Source of the DNA: Flavobacteriaceae bacterium
Lineage (GTDB): Bacteria; Bacteroidota; Bacteroidia; Flavobacteriales; Flavobacteriaceae
Reading direction: 5' to 3'
Length of the DNA: 39,294 bases
Assembly (NCBI GenBank): GCA_947379965.1
Contig: CANCPC010000011.1
Span: 1 to 39,294 of the forward strand
The notes under the pieces are model-generated. The model was not told where the DNA came from. It did not search any database and worked only from the letters and a program-made list of their open reading frames with translations. Below, piece by piece: positions 31,381 through 39,186 of this stretch (the stretch's first letter is position 1; every line of letters starts with the position of its first letter). Position numbers and translations under genes: made by a program.

Positions 31381-31839
31381 ATGTTTAGTATGAAAATTAA
31401 TTGGGGAACAGGAGTTGTAATTGCTTTTGCATTATTTATATCTTTCATATTGTTTTTTGTATTTAAGGTACAGACAAATTCTAAATACGATAATGAGCTT
31501 GTCGTACCCGAATATTACAAACATGACGCTCTCTTTGGGGCTGAAATGACAAGGATTCAAAATGCCCAAGATTTAGTTGAAAAACCAAGAATTACAAATG
31601 CTTCTAATGGAATTACAATTATTTTTCCAGAAGAATTTATTCCAAAAGAGATCAAAGGAAATGTTTCTTTTTATAGATCGTCTAACGCGAAACTTGATTT
31701 TTCTATGCCAATTTCTCTTTCAAAATCCTCATTACTTATCCCTAAAGATAAGCTTGTTGATGGTCGTTGGGAAATTAATATGGAATGGCAATATAATGGA
31801 AAACAATATCTTACAAAGGAAACTATTTATATAAAATAA
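31381..31839 (+). CDS. ccoH: FixH/CcoH family assembly protein
   Basis: Encodes 152 residues. One N-terminal helix (KINWGTGVVIAFALFISFIL) is followed by a periplasmic beta-rich domain (EYYKHDALFGAEMTRIQNAQ ... GRWEINMEWQYNGKQYLTKE), the FixH plan (PF05751). It assists late assembly of cbb3 with the CcoI copper pump. Two Met codons (31381 and 31390) are possible starts. It is 23 bases after ccoG and precedes the SafE-like gene by 73 bases. Confidence 0.92.
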   Translation: MFSMKINWGTGVVIAFALFISFILFFVFKVQTNSKYDNELVVPEYYKHDALFGAEMTRIQNAQDLVEKPRITNASNGITIIFPEEFIPKEIKGNVSFYRSSNAKLDFSMPISLSKSSLLIPKDKLVDGRWEINMEWQYNGKQYLTKETIYIK

Positions 31840-31912
31840 ATAATAGACTTGTTGTAAATTAATTATCCGAAATCTGAAATCAAAAATCGTTAATCAGCAA
31901 TCTTAAACCTCA

Positions 31913-32614
31913 ATGCTTTATACTGCCCTTATTTTCGGTTTAATTAGTAGCTTTCACTGCGTGGGAATGTGTGGGCCTATTGCTATGATGTTGCCAGTAG
32001 ATAGAACGAATGAAGCAAAGAAAATTACCCAAATAATAACCTATCATTTAGGAAGATTATCTGCTTATGCCACAATTGGATTAATTTTTGGATTGGTTGG
32101 TAGGGGTTTGTTTCTTGCTGGATTCCAGCAAAAATTATCTGTATTTATTGGTGTCGCAATGATTATTGTTATTTTGACTCCAGAGAAAATATTCGCCAAA
32201 TATAATTTTTCAAAACCTGCATTCCGATTGATTTCTATAATCAAAGCGACTTTAGGAAGTCAGTTTAAAAATAAAAGTTATAAATCCTTATTTACTATCG
32301 GCTTACTAAATGGATTTTTACCATGCGGAATGGTTTATGTTGCATTGTTTGGCGCTATCGCCATGCAAAACGAAGGTTTAGGTGTTTTATATATGGTTTT
32401 GTTCGGTTTAGGAACGGTTCCATTAATGAGTAGCGTCGTGTATCTTAATTCTTTTTTTACAGTTCGTGTTCGAAATAAAATTCAAAAAGTCATTCCTTAC
32501 ATTGGTGTAATAATGGGCATTTTGTTTATTTTGAGAGGATTAGGTTTAGGGATTCCTTATGTTTCGCCTTCAAATATGAGTTTGTTTGTACAACCAAAAC
32601 CTAGTTGCCACTAA
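31913..32614 (+). CDS. DsbD-like / TauE-SafE family membrane protein of the cco cluster
   Basis: The 233-residue product has about six membrane helices. It has a conserved Cys pair in FHCVGMCGPIAM at the first helix and a Pro-Cys in NGFLPCGMVYVALFG, the layout of the DsbD_2 family (PF13386) often labelled 'sulfite exporter TauE/SafE'. In Bacteroidota it regularly closes the cco assembly block. The Cys pairs suggest thiol or copper handling rather than sulfite export; that is inference. Its stop (32612-32614) abuts the convergent hemN stop (32615) with no gap at all. Confidence 0.87.
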   Translation: MLYTALIFGLISSFHCVGMCGPIAMMLPVDRTNEAKKITQIITYHLGRLSAYATIGLIFGLVGRGLFLAGFQQKLSVFIGVAMIIVILTPEKIFAKYNFSKPAFRLISIIKATLGSQFKNKSYKSLFTIGLLNGFLPCGMVYVALFGAIAMQNEGLGVLYMVLFGLGTVPLMSSVVYLNSFFTVRVRNKIQKVIPYIGVIMGILFILRGLGLGIPYVSPSNMSLFVQPKPSCH

Positions 32615-33979
32615 TTATATTGTCATCGAAAACAATTTTGTTTCTGGGGCTTTTCTTTTCAATCTTAAATCAAATGCCATGCAAATGTTACGCACAAATG
32701 GTTTTCCTGCATTGGTAACTTCAATGCTGTCATTTTTAATAATTACTAATCCATCTTTTTCCATCTCTTTCAATTGGATTAAAACTTCCGGAATTTCATT
32801 GAAATAACTGGATTTGTCTTTCCAAGAAGTTTCAAATTGGCACATTAAATTCAATATATGTTTTCTAATAATAAGATCTTCCTCGGTTAATAAATGACCT
32901 CTGAAAATAGGTAATTTATCCGATTCTAATATTTTATAATATTCTTCTAATTCTTTTACGTTTTGTGCAAAACTATACCAATTGTCGCTTATCGAAGAAA
33001 CGCCAAGGCCAATCATCAACTGGGTTTTAGACGAGCTATACCCCATGAAATTACGGTGTAGTTTTTTGTTTTCGAAAGATTCATATAAGCTATCTGTTTT
33101 CAATGCAAAATGATCCATTCCTATTTCATAATACTCGTTTTCGAATAATAAGTCTTTTCCAACTTCGTATAACATTCGTTTTACTTCGTCTTTAGGAATA
33201 TCTTCATCATTAAAACCACGTTGACCATTTCCTTTTATCCATGGTACATGTGCGTAACTGTAAAAAGCCAATCGATCGGGTTGTAACGAATTTGTTTTTT
33301 CGATGGTATCAATTACATCATCAACTTCTTGAAACGGTAATCCAAAAATAATATCGTGGCCTATCGATGTATAACCAATTTCTTTTGCCCAAAAAGTTAC
33401 CTTTGCAACATTGTGAAAAGGTTGTTCTCTATGAATTGCCTTTTGAACTTTTGGTGAATAGTCTTGTACCCCAAAACTGACTCTTCTAAAACCTAAATCA
33501 TAAAGTTTTTGTAAATGAGCACGAGTTGTGTTATTTGGATGCCCTTCAAAACTGAATTCGTAACTTTTTGCTTTTTCAGCATAACAGAAAATCCCCTTAA
33601 TTAAATCTTCTAAGTTTTTTGTTGAAAAAAAAGTTGGTGTTCCTCCACCTAAATGAATTTCTTTTATAATTGGTTTTTCTTCAAGTAAGTTGCAATATAT
33701 TGCCCATTCCTTCAAAACCGCTTCTATATAAGGGTTTTCTACTTCGTGATTTTTTGTAATTCTTTTATTGCATCCGCAAAAGGTACACATGCTTTCGCAA
33801 AAAGGCAAGTGAATATAAAGACTCAATCCTTCTTTAGAATTACTCTCTGAAAATGATTTTTTCAAGGTGTCTATCCAATTTAGATAGGTAAAATCTTCCT
33901 CATTCCAATAAGGAACAGTTGGATAGCTGGTATATCTTGGTCCAGGAACATTATATTTTTGAAGGATAGAATTTTTCAT
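32615..33979 (-). CDS. hemN: Oxygen-independent coproporphyrinogen III oxidase
   Basis: Encodes 454 residues. It has the HemN start YNVPGPRYTSYPTVPYW and the radical SAM site FCESMCTFCGC (CxxxCxxC plus the extra Cys typical of HemN). HLGGGTPTFFS, RRVSFGVQDYSPKVQ and the HemN C-terminal domain follow, at the usual length for the family. It converts coproporphyrinogen III to protoporphyrinogen IX without oxygen, supplying haem when oxygen is low. Its promoter carries the third Fnr-like palindrome. It converges on the oxidase assembly genes, so oxidase, copper loading and haem supply share one control. Confidence 0.96.
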   Translation of the reverse strand: MKNSILQKYNVPGPRYTSYPTVPYWNEEDFTYLNWIDTLKKSFSESNSKEGLSLYIHLPFCESMCTFCGCNKRITKNHEVENPYIEAVLKEWAIYCNLLEEKPIIKEIHLGGGTPTFFSTKNLEDLIKGIFCYAEKAKSYEFSFEGHPNNTTRAHLQKLYDLGFRRVSFGVQDYSPKVQKAIHREQPFHNVAKVTFWAKEIGYTSIGHDIIFGLPFQEVDDVIDTIEKTNSLQPDRLAFYSYAHVPWIKGNGQRGFNDEDIPKDEVKRMLYEVGKDLLFENEYYEIGMDHFALKTDSLYESFENKKLHRNFMGYSSSKTQLMIGLGVSSISDNWYSFAQNVKELEEYYKILESDKLPIFRGHLLTEEDLIIRKHILNLMCQFETSWKDKSSYFNEIPEVLIQLKEMEKDGLVIIKNDSIEVTNAGKPFVRNICMAFDLRLKRKAPETKLFSMTI

Positions 33980-33999
33980 ACGAGGCTATTTTCAGTACT

Positions 34000-34043
34000 C
34001 AAAAATAGTAACGTATTGTCTATATTAAAATGATATTTATCAT
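34000..34043 (-). promoter_or_regulatory. hemN: Fnr-like operator and promoter of hemN
   Basis: The palindrome ATGATA-tt-TATCAT lies at 34030-34043. On the minus strand TATTTTTG (34000-34007) is the TAnnTTTG element. Centre to element end is 36.5 bases, as at ccoS, and the ATG at 33979 is 20 bases on. Confidence 0.76.
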
Positions 34044-34061
34044 ATTCTTTTCTCTAAAAAA

Positions 34062-34093
34062 ATAAGCCTCATTTTATTTAAAATGAGGCTTAT
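34062..34093 (-). terminator. Terminator of the DUF349 gene
   Basis: The perfect 14-bp arms ATAAGCCTCATTTT (34062-34075) and AAAATGAGGCTTAT (34080-34093) have a 4-base loop and are followed on the minus strand by a run of T. It sits between the DUF349 stop (34126) and the hemN operator, isolating the latter. Confidence 0.88.
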
Positions 34094-34125
34094 AGTGTTG
34101 AATATCATTAATAATATAAAGATAT

Positions 34126-36111
34126 TTATTCTTGATTGATACTTCGTATCTGTTTTAATTTTTCTTTTAAAAGTTCCATCTCTGCTCTATGTTTTTCAAT
34201 GTTTTTGCGGACTTCTAGAACAATAGAATTTTCTTTTTTAGCATTTCTAGTATTCGTAAAAAATTGAATGTTATTTTCTAATTGGAAAATTTCATTTTTG
34301 ATTTCATCAATTTTTCGCATCAAGAAAATTTTCTCGTTTTCCAATTTTCTAGACTCATTGTTTTCAGATAAACTGTCAATTCGATTGGCAAAACGCATCA
34401 ATTCGTTTTCTTTTTTACTCAAACTCAACTTTTCGAATAAAGCATCTAACACTTTATTAAACTTACCCTCAATATGTCTTCTAGCAAAAGGAACTTTTCC
34501 AAAGTTTTTCCAGGTTTCGATATGCAGTTTTATGGCATCTAAGTCGGTTTTGTGATCACCAATAAGCTGAAACTCTCTAAGGGTTTCTAAATAGGCTTTC
34601 TTCTTGTCAAAAGCTTCTATTTCTTCACTATTTTCCTCGTTCTTCTGTTCTTTTAATTTATCAAAATAATGATTGCATGCTTCTTTAAATTCAGCCCAAA
34701 TCTTATCTGAATATTTTCTAGGAACATGACCTATTTGTTTCCATTCTTCCTGAATTTGCTTCATGATAGGTGTTGTAACTGAAAAATCAACGCTTTCTTG
34801 TAATTCTTTCGCTTTAGCAACAAGAGCCGTTTTTCTGCTTAGGTTGTTATTTTGATCTTTTTTGATATCCTTATAAAACGAATTTTTAAAAGAATTAAAG
34901 TTTCTTACTGCAGTTTTAAAATTCGACCAAGTTTCTTCATTTACATCTGTAGGCACTTTACCAGCCGAGAAAAAAGCCGTTCTCAATGCTTCTACTTTTT
35001 CAATCTGACCTAGCCATTGCGAATGAGCATTTACTTTTTCGGTTGCTAGAACTTCTATTTTAGCAATAATTTCTTTTTTCTTCTCGAGGTTTTCGAGTTC
35101 TGTTCCTCTTAAATTTTCAAACAAAATTTCGCGTTTGTCATGCATTTGTTTAGTAAGATCACTAAACTTATTCCATATTTCATCACGAAATTCCCTAGAA
35201 ACAGGACCAATATCTTCTTTCCAGATTTTATGTAAATCCTGTAATTCTCTAAATGCTTTGTTTATATCCACTTCATGTACTAGTTCTTCTACACGGGCAA
35301 CAATTTTTTGTTTTTGTTCTAAATTGTGTTTAAAATCAAGATCACGTGCTTCTCTGTCAAGGTGTAAATAATCATAGAAATTCTCTAAATGAAAATGATA
35401 ATTGTTCCAAACATGGTTGTATTTATCTTTGGGAATGGGGCCAGCATTTTTCCATCTATCTCTTAATTCATTAAAATGTTTCAAGGTATCTTTGATGTTT
35501 TCTTGCGGTTTGATTAGCTCTTTCAATTCTTCAACAATAGCCAATCTATTTTCTAAGTTTGTTTTCAAATTCGTTTGCAAACTCTTGAAATGCGTATTTT
35601 TATTTTCCTTAAATAAAGTATAATAGTGGTCAAATTGAGTTTTTAATGGAGAATGATATTGAAATTCTTCATTTGTATCGGTGTTTTCGGCAAGAAATTC
35701 TTCTTTTTTCTCATCAACAAGATGGTAATATTTAGCCAAAAATGATTTCTTAATTTCTTCAACATGATCCTTTATAGACATTACTTTTTCGTTGGTAACT
35801 AATTTTTTCAATTCGTCTACAAGCGATTCTAATGATAAAGTATCATAATCTAGCATCGGGATGTCGTGGCGCTCTTTTAGTGTTTCGTCTTCGCTTTCCT
35901 CTGCATTGCTATCGACAATAGCATCGATAATTGTGTTGGTTTGAGCCATTTCGCTATTTAGCGAAGGCTCGGAAACAGTGACTGTTTCAGCTTCTGTTTC
36001 AGCAATTGCTGCTTCTTCTATTAATTTTGTAACAGGTTGGATCGCTTCATTTGAATCGATTCCTAAATTTCCATCTGCATTTTGCAGGTTATCAGTCTGT
36101 TCTTCTAACAT
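34126..36111 (-). CDS. DUF349 repeat protein
   Basis: Encodes 661 residues, almost wholly helical. The N-terminal ~95 residues are acidic and Thr/Val/Ala rich and probably disordered. From about 130 to 560, repeated ~75-residue DUF349 units can be recognised by W-x3-G-x-(V/I)-P and similar cores: LRDRWKNAGPIPKDKYNHVW, HKIWKEDIGPVSREFRDEIW, then AGKVPTDVNEETWSNF, EWKQIGHVPRKYSDKIW and ETWKNFGKVPFARRHIE. A coiled-coil tail follows (FLMRKIDEIKNEIFQLENNI). Such proteins are widespread in Bacteroidota; the function is not established. It is monocistronic, with a strong terminator. Confidence 0.9.
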   Translation of the reverse strand: MLEEQTDNLQNADGNLGIDSNEAIQPVTKLIEEAAIAETEAETVTVSEPSLNSEMAQTNTIIDAIVDSNAEESEDETLKERHDIPMLDYDTLSLESLVDELKKLVTNEKVMSIKDHVEEIKKSFLAKYYHLVDEKKEEFLAENTDTNEEFQYHSPLKTQFDHYYTLFKENKNTHFKSLQTNLKTNLENRLAIVEELKELIKPQENIKDTLKHFNELRDRWKNAGPIPKDKYNHVWNNYHFHLENFYDYLHLDREARDLDFKHNLEQKQKIVARVEELVHEVDINKAFRELQDLHKIWKEDIGPVSREFRDEIWNKFSDLTKQMHDKREILFENLRGTELENLEKKKEIIAKIEVLATEKVNAHSQWLGQIEKVEALRTAFFSAGKVPTDVNEETWSNFKTAVRNFNSFKNSFYKDIKKDQNNNLSRKTALVAKAKELQESVDFSVTTPIMKQIQEEWKQIGHVPRKYSDKIWAEFKEACNHYFDKLKEQKNEENSEEIEAFDKKKAYLETLREFQLIGDHKTDLDAIKLHIETWKNFGKVPFARRHIEGKFNKVLDALFEKLSLSKKENELMRFANRIDSLSENNESRKLENEKIFLMRKIDEIKNEIFQLENNIQFFTNTRNAKKENSIVLEVRKNIEKHRAEMELLKEKLKQIRSINQE

Positions 36112-36605
36112 TTTTTCAATGTTTAAGGGTTTAATTTTTTTTTGAAGGCGAAAGATACTAAAGCTCTTCGAAAATTCAAAGTAAAACTATAATTTAGAGT
36201 TATTATAGTGTTAAGGTTTTAGGAGCTATTTACTTCATTAGTTTCTTTTCTTGTATTCTGCTTCTGCTAGTTCTCTTATTGTAAATACTGCCACAAGAGG
36301 ATTTCGCAACCTTCTATGATAGGATTTAGATTGATAATCCTATTTTGCTTTTCAATAATAATATTTCCGGATTTAAGATAAACCTTTTGGTGTTTTTTTT
36401 ATTTGCTTTTGTGAAGCTATATATCACATTGATTTCAAAAAATAATTGTGAGAAGCCATAATTGCTTTTTTACGGTTCGCTGCCAATAGGAGTCTTGGCT
36501 GGGCGAACACGGTATATCCATTTAGAAGAAACGAATTTAGGAAAAAGATTTTTTAAAGAACCAAATTCTTAGCGATTGCTATTTACAACTTTTAGCGGTT
36601 GGTTG
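36112..36605. other. 494-base spacer, probable repeat debris, no gene
   Basis: No credible frame on either strand. The stretch from TTAGGAGCTATTT (about 36219) to GAGGATTTCGCAACC (about 36298-36312) resembles, from memory, a degenerate flavobacterial dispersed repeat that begins GGAGCTATTT and ends GGATTTTCxCTxCAACC. A GC-richer patch at about 36472-36515 (GGTTCGCTGCCAATAGG and on) differs from its surroundings. TTTAGCGGTTGGTTGTTAT precedes the VOC gene stop. This marks the change from core to accessory DNA. Confidence 0.4.
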
Positions 36606-37022
36606 TTATTCCTTTCCTGTTATTTCTTTAAACTTTTCAATATTCAAGTATATTACACCCCAATTATGTCCATCTAAATCTTCAATATTACGAACTTGCA
36701 TAAATCCCTCGTCAATAGTTTGAGTTGGCTCTGTGCCACCAGCTTTTATACCATTCTCAATAATCTTATTTAGTTTGTCAAGACTTTCTACAGGAAGTGT
36801 AAATGTAACAATGGTATTTATCTTGGGGTCAGCAATATTTTTTGTGTTTCCGGACTTAAACATTTCGAGTGTTTGCAACATCACATAAATTTGGTCACTC
36901 CAAACCATACATTTTTGGTTGTCAAAGCTAAACAATGGGTTCACAGTAAATCCTAATTGTTTATAAAAGTTCATTGATGCTTCTATATCTTTTACAGGCA
37001 AGTTGATAAAAATTTGTTTCAT
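36606..37022 (-). CDS. VOC-family (glyoxalase/bleomycin resistance-like) protein
   Basis: Encodes 138 residues. INLPVKDIEASMNFYKQLGF and FSFDNQKCMVWSDQIYVMLQ form the first beta-alpha-beta-beta-beta unit; EGFMQVRNIEDLDGHNWGVIY forms the second, with the last metal-position residue in DGHNW. The fold covers lactoylglutathione lyases, fosfomycin and bleomycin resistance proteins and many uncharacterised enzymes; the substrate is not predictable. It is 56 bases downstream of the DoxX-like gene on the same strand and probably cotranscribed with it. Confidence 0.87.
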   Translation of the reverse strand: MKQIFINLPVKDIEASMNFYKQLGFTVNPLFSFDNQKCMVWSDQIYVMLQTLEMFKSGNTKNIADPKINTIVTFTLPVESLDKLNKIIENGIKAGGTEPTQTIDEGFMQVRNIEDLDGHNWGVIYLNIEKFKEITGKE

Positions 37023-37078
37023 ACTCTAAATTATTAAACTAATAAATAGATAATTTGCAAATTAAAAGTTATAATACT

Positions 37079-37450
37079 TTATCCTTTATTAGAGTTCAAT
37101 TTGTGATAATAAATGTATGAAATGGCTAAAATTCCAAATATTACCAATGGGAAAAAGGTTTGTCCATTTATGCCGTCAACTGCTCCGTGACTAATTGTTG
37201 CAAAAATAAAATCAAAAGCAAATCCAGCATATGCCCATTCTTTTACTCGTTTCGGGACTTGTGGAATTATTAACATAAATACTCCTAAAACTTTAAAGAC
37301 AACTAATGCGTTTCCAAAGTATTCAGGATAACCCAAGTGTCTAATTCCTTCTTTTGCTAATTCTGTTTGTGAGGTCAATGCAGGCATTACTCCTTCAAAT
37401 AAAGCGATGACTATTGTCGTTGTCCAAAATATTATTTTTTCTTTCTTCAT
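37079..37450 (-). CDS. DoxX-like small membrane protein
   Basis: The 123-residue product has four hydrophobic helices (about 7-25, 45-62, 70-90 and 95-115), with GIRHLGYPEYFGNALVVFKV and PKRVKEWAYAGFAFDF between them. This is the pattern of the DoxX-like/DUF4345-related membrane families, which are common next to VOC proteins. The role is unknown. It is first of a two-gene minus-strand unit. The spacer beyond its start (37451-37651) holds an imperfect AAAGTTGTTG-attttCAACACTTT hairpin (about 37527-37550) but no gene. Confidence 0.82.
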   Translation of the reverse strand: MKKEKIIFWTTTIVIALFEGVMPALTSQTELAKEGIRHLGYPEYFGNALVVFKVLGVFMLIIPQVPKRVKEWAYAGFAFDFIFATISHGAVDGINGQTFFPLVIFGILAISYIYYHKLNSNKG

Positions 37451-37651
37451 TTTCTATATCTGTTTAATTATTGATTGTGTTTGTTGATTTTCGGTATAAT
37501 GATCGCTAACGTTTTGTCTCTACAAAAAGTTGTTGATTTTCAACACTTTTGATTACAAATTGGAACAGAATTTAGTTTCAAAAATTACCAATTCTGATAA
37601 ATCGCAAGCCCTGCAATTTCGTGAAACGGCTGTTGTACAAAAGCTTTTTTT

Positions 37652-37951
37652 TTAATCGTTAATTCTATTTTTAATATCAATTCTTTCGTGCAAAATTCTC
37701 ACAACTTCCATTTCTGTATTTTCAATTCGTTTGCAAAATATTAAATGCGATTTCACTTTTGAATATCTATAATCTTTTCGAATGCTTCCAAAATCTTTGG
37801 TTGTTTCAAAATTTTCTGCAACAAATTCTATTTCATCCATTTTCAAATTATAATATCGGTTCGCTTGTTCAACTGACCAATTTTCAGCCATGTAAATTCA
37901 AATATTGTTCAAATCTTCTAAAGCTTTTTCACTTATAAGATATTCAGCCAT
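37652..37951 (-). pseudogene. parE: ParE-family toxin with an in-frame stop
   Basis: From ATG 37951 the frame gives MAEYLISEKALEDLNNI, then TGA (37898-37900), then IYMAENWSVEQANRYYN ... VVRILHERIDIKNRIND to the stop at 37652. The stop replaces the Trp of the family motif dLxxIWxYT, so TGG to TGA is the simplest change. The remaining 79-residue frame (ATG 37891) lacks the first helix and is unlikely to be a working toxin. The full length would be 99 residues, normal for ParE (RelE/ParE superfamily gyrase poison). The start overlaps the stop of the parD remnant by one base (TAATG). Confidence 0.85.
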
Positions 37952-38190
37952 TACTTTAGGAAATTTTCGTTTAACCTTTTTAGATTTTCTTTTCGGTTAA
38001 AATTTCTAATTTTTCCACTTTTTTCACCAAGTTCTAATTCCGTAATTAGAGATTTGGTTTGAATTTCTTCTTGTTAAAATGTCTAAAAGCGGTTCTAATA
38101 ACTTCGCTTACAGAATTATATTTTCCCGTTGCAATTTGTTTATTTATAAAACTTTCGTAATATTTTCCAATTAAAATGGATGTATTTCAT
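37951..38190 (-). pseudogene. parD: ParD-family antitoxin with compensating frameshifts
   Basis: On the minus strand, starting at ATG 38190, one extra base (the AAA run at 38185-38187) shifts the frame. The middle frame reads TSILIGKYYESFINKQIATG then KYNSVSEVIRTAFRHF, the ParD ribbon-helix-helix antitoxin. A lost base near 38080 shifts it again, and the last frame reads LITELELGEKSGKIRNFNRK then ENLKRLNENFLK to TAA at 37951-37953. The total length of 240 bases is back in frame, so the +1 and -1 cancel, but about 35 residues, including the DNA-binding ribbon, are scrambled. It is therefore a pseudogene, unless these are assembly errors. Confidence 0.78.
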
Positions 38191-38497
38191 GCAATAATTT
38201 TATGTTTTTTTCAAATATACCAATTTATGGTATTATGCAATAAATTTTATGTTATTTTTTCGGTTTTCTGTCGCTCGAAAGTGTCGCAAAACGATCCCAT
38301 GCTAGTTCTCGTGGCTGCTTAGGAACCGATATTTTTCAATTAATGAAGAACGATGTTAGGATAAATAAACAAACAATTTACCAAAAACTTAGCTATGCGA
38401 ATTTGCATGTGTTTGCGGATGTGCCATTATTTTCCAATAATTTCAATTAACCTTAAATTAAGTTTGCAAATTGAAAACTTTTAATTAAATTTGTTGC
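38191..38497. other. 307-base spacer between parDE remnant and higBA
   Basis: No gene seen. It contains a GC-richer patch (38270-38330, with TCTGTCGCTCGAAAGTGTCG and ATGCTAGTTCTCGTGGC), AACGATGTTAGGATAAA (38349-38365), and the higBA promoter at its right end. Confidence 0.45.
38460..38493 (+). promoter_or_regulatory. higB: higBA promoter, nearly leaderless, with possible operator
   Basis: TTG 38464-38466, a 19-base spacer and TAAATTTG 38486-38493 match the consensus. The ATG at 38498 is only 4 bases on, so the transcript should have essentially no leader. AAGTTT (38460-38465) and AAACTT (38475-38480) form an inverted repeat over the -33 element, a possible site for HigA autorepression. Confidence 0.6.
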
Positions 38498-38827
38498 ATG
38501 AAAATCCTCGTTAAGAAAACAATTTTATATTACACCGAAAAATATCCAATTGCAAATACTCAATTGTTGATTTGGTATAATGAATTTTCAAAGTTGGATT
38601 TTCACAATTTCAATGAACTCAAACTAGTTTATGGAAATGCAAGTATCGTAAACAATGAAAGAGTTATTTTCAATATTAAAGGAAATAATTTTCGTTTAGT
38701 AGTTTCAATAAACTTTTCACAAACCGCTTGTTATGTAATTTGGTTTGGAACTCATAAAGAATATGATAAGATTAATGTAGAAACCGTTGCTTTTGATATT
38801 GCAATCTTAAACTATAAAAAGCTATAA
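38498..38827 (+). CDS. higB: HigB-family toxin (mRNA interferase)
   Basis: The 109-residue HigB-type product (PF09907) has MKILVKKTILYYTEKYPIAN, then LKLVYGNASIVNNERVIFNI, NFRLVVSINF and CYVIWFGTHKEYDKINVETV, with the conserved RLV and FxGTHxxYD segments. Family members cut mRNA on the ribosome. It is intact. The toxin gene comes first, as is normal for higBA, and ends 2 bases before the antitoxin ATG. Confidence 0.9.
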   Translation: MKILVKKTILYYTEKYPIANTQLLIWYNEFSKLDFHNFNELKLVYGNASIVNNERVIFNIKGNNFRLVVSINFSQTACYVIWFGTHKEYDKINVETVAFDIAILNYKKL

Positions 38828-38829
38828 CT

Positions 38830-39186
38830 ATGAACTGGAAAGTATTAAAAACAGAAGAGGATTATAATAACGCTTCTATTAGATTGATGGAAATATTCCA
38901 TGCAAATCCTAACACGCCAGAAAGTGACGAGTTAGATTTATTAATGGTTTTGATAAAAGATTATGATGATAAACATTATGAATTGCCTGAACTTGATGCT
39001 TTAGAAGTTATTAAATATAAAATGCAAGAAATGGGCATGAAAGCAAAAGATCTTGAACCAATAATTGGGAGTAAAGGACACGTTTCTTCTATTCTTTCTG
39101 GTAAGCGCGAAATTACTTTAAAAATGGCGCAAAAACTGAAGAATTATTTCAGTATTCCTGCTGAAGTTTTTTTGCATAACGCATAA
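38830..39186 (+). CDS. higA: HigA-family antitoxin with C-terminal HTH
   Basis: The 118-residue product has an N-terminal helical part (ESDELDLLMVLIKDYDDKHY) and a C-terminal XRE-type helix-turn-helix: MGMKAKDLEPIIGSKGHVSS, then ILSGKREITLKMAQKLKNYF. HigA proteins neutralise HigB and repress their own promoter. It is intact, 2 bases after higB. The only complete TA pair in the window. Confidence 0.9.
   Translation: MNWKVLKTEEDYNNASIRLMEIFHANPNTPESDELDLLMVLIKDYDDKHYELPELDALEVIKYKMQEMGMKAKDLEPIIGSKGHVSSILSGKREITLKMAQKLKNYFSIPAEVFLHNA

Noticed and set aside
36465-36570. GC-richer patch with a 34-codon frame as a gene remnant
   Set aside because: Different frames give short, unrelated peptides; no recognisable family.
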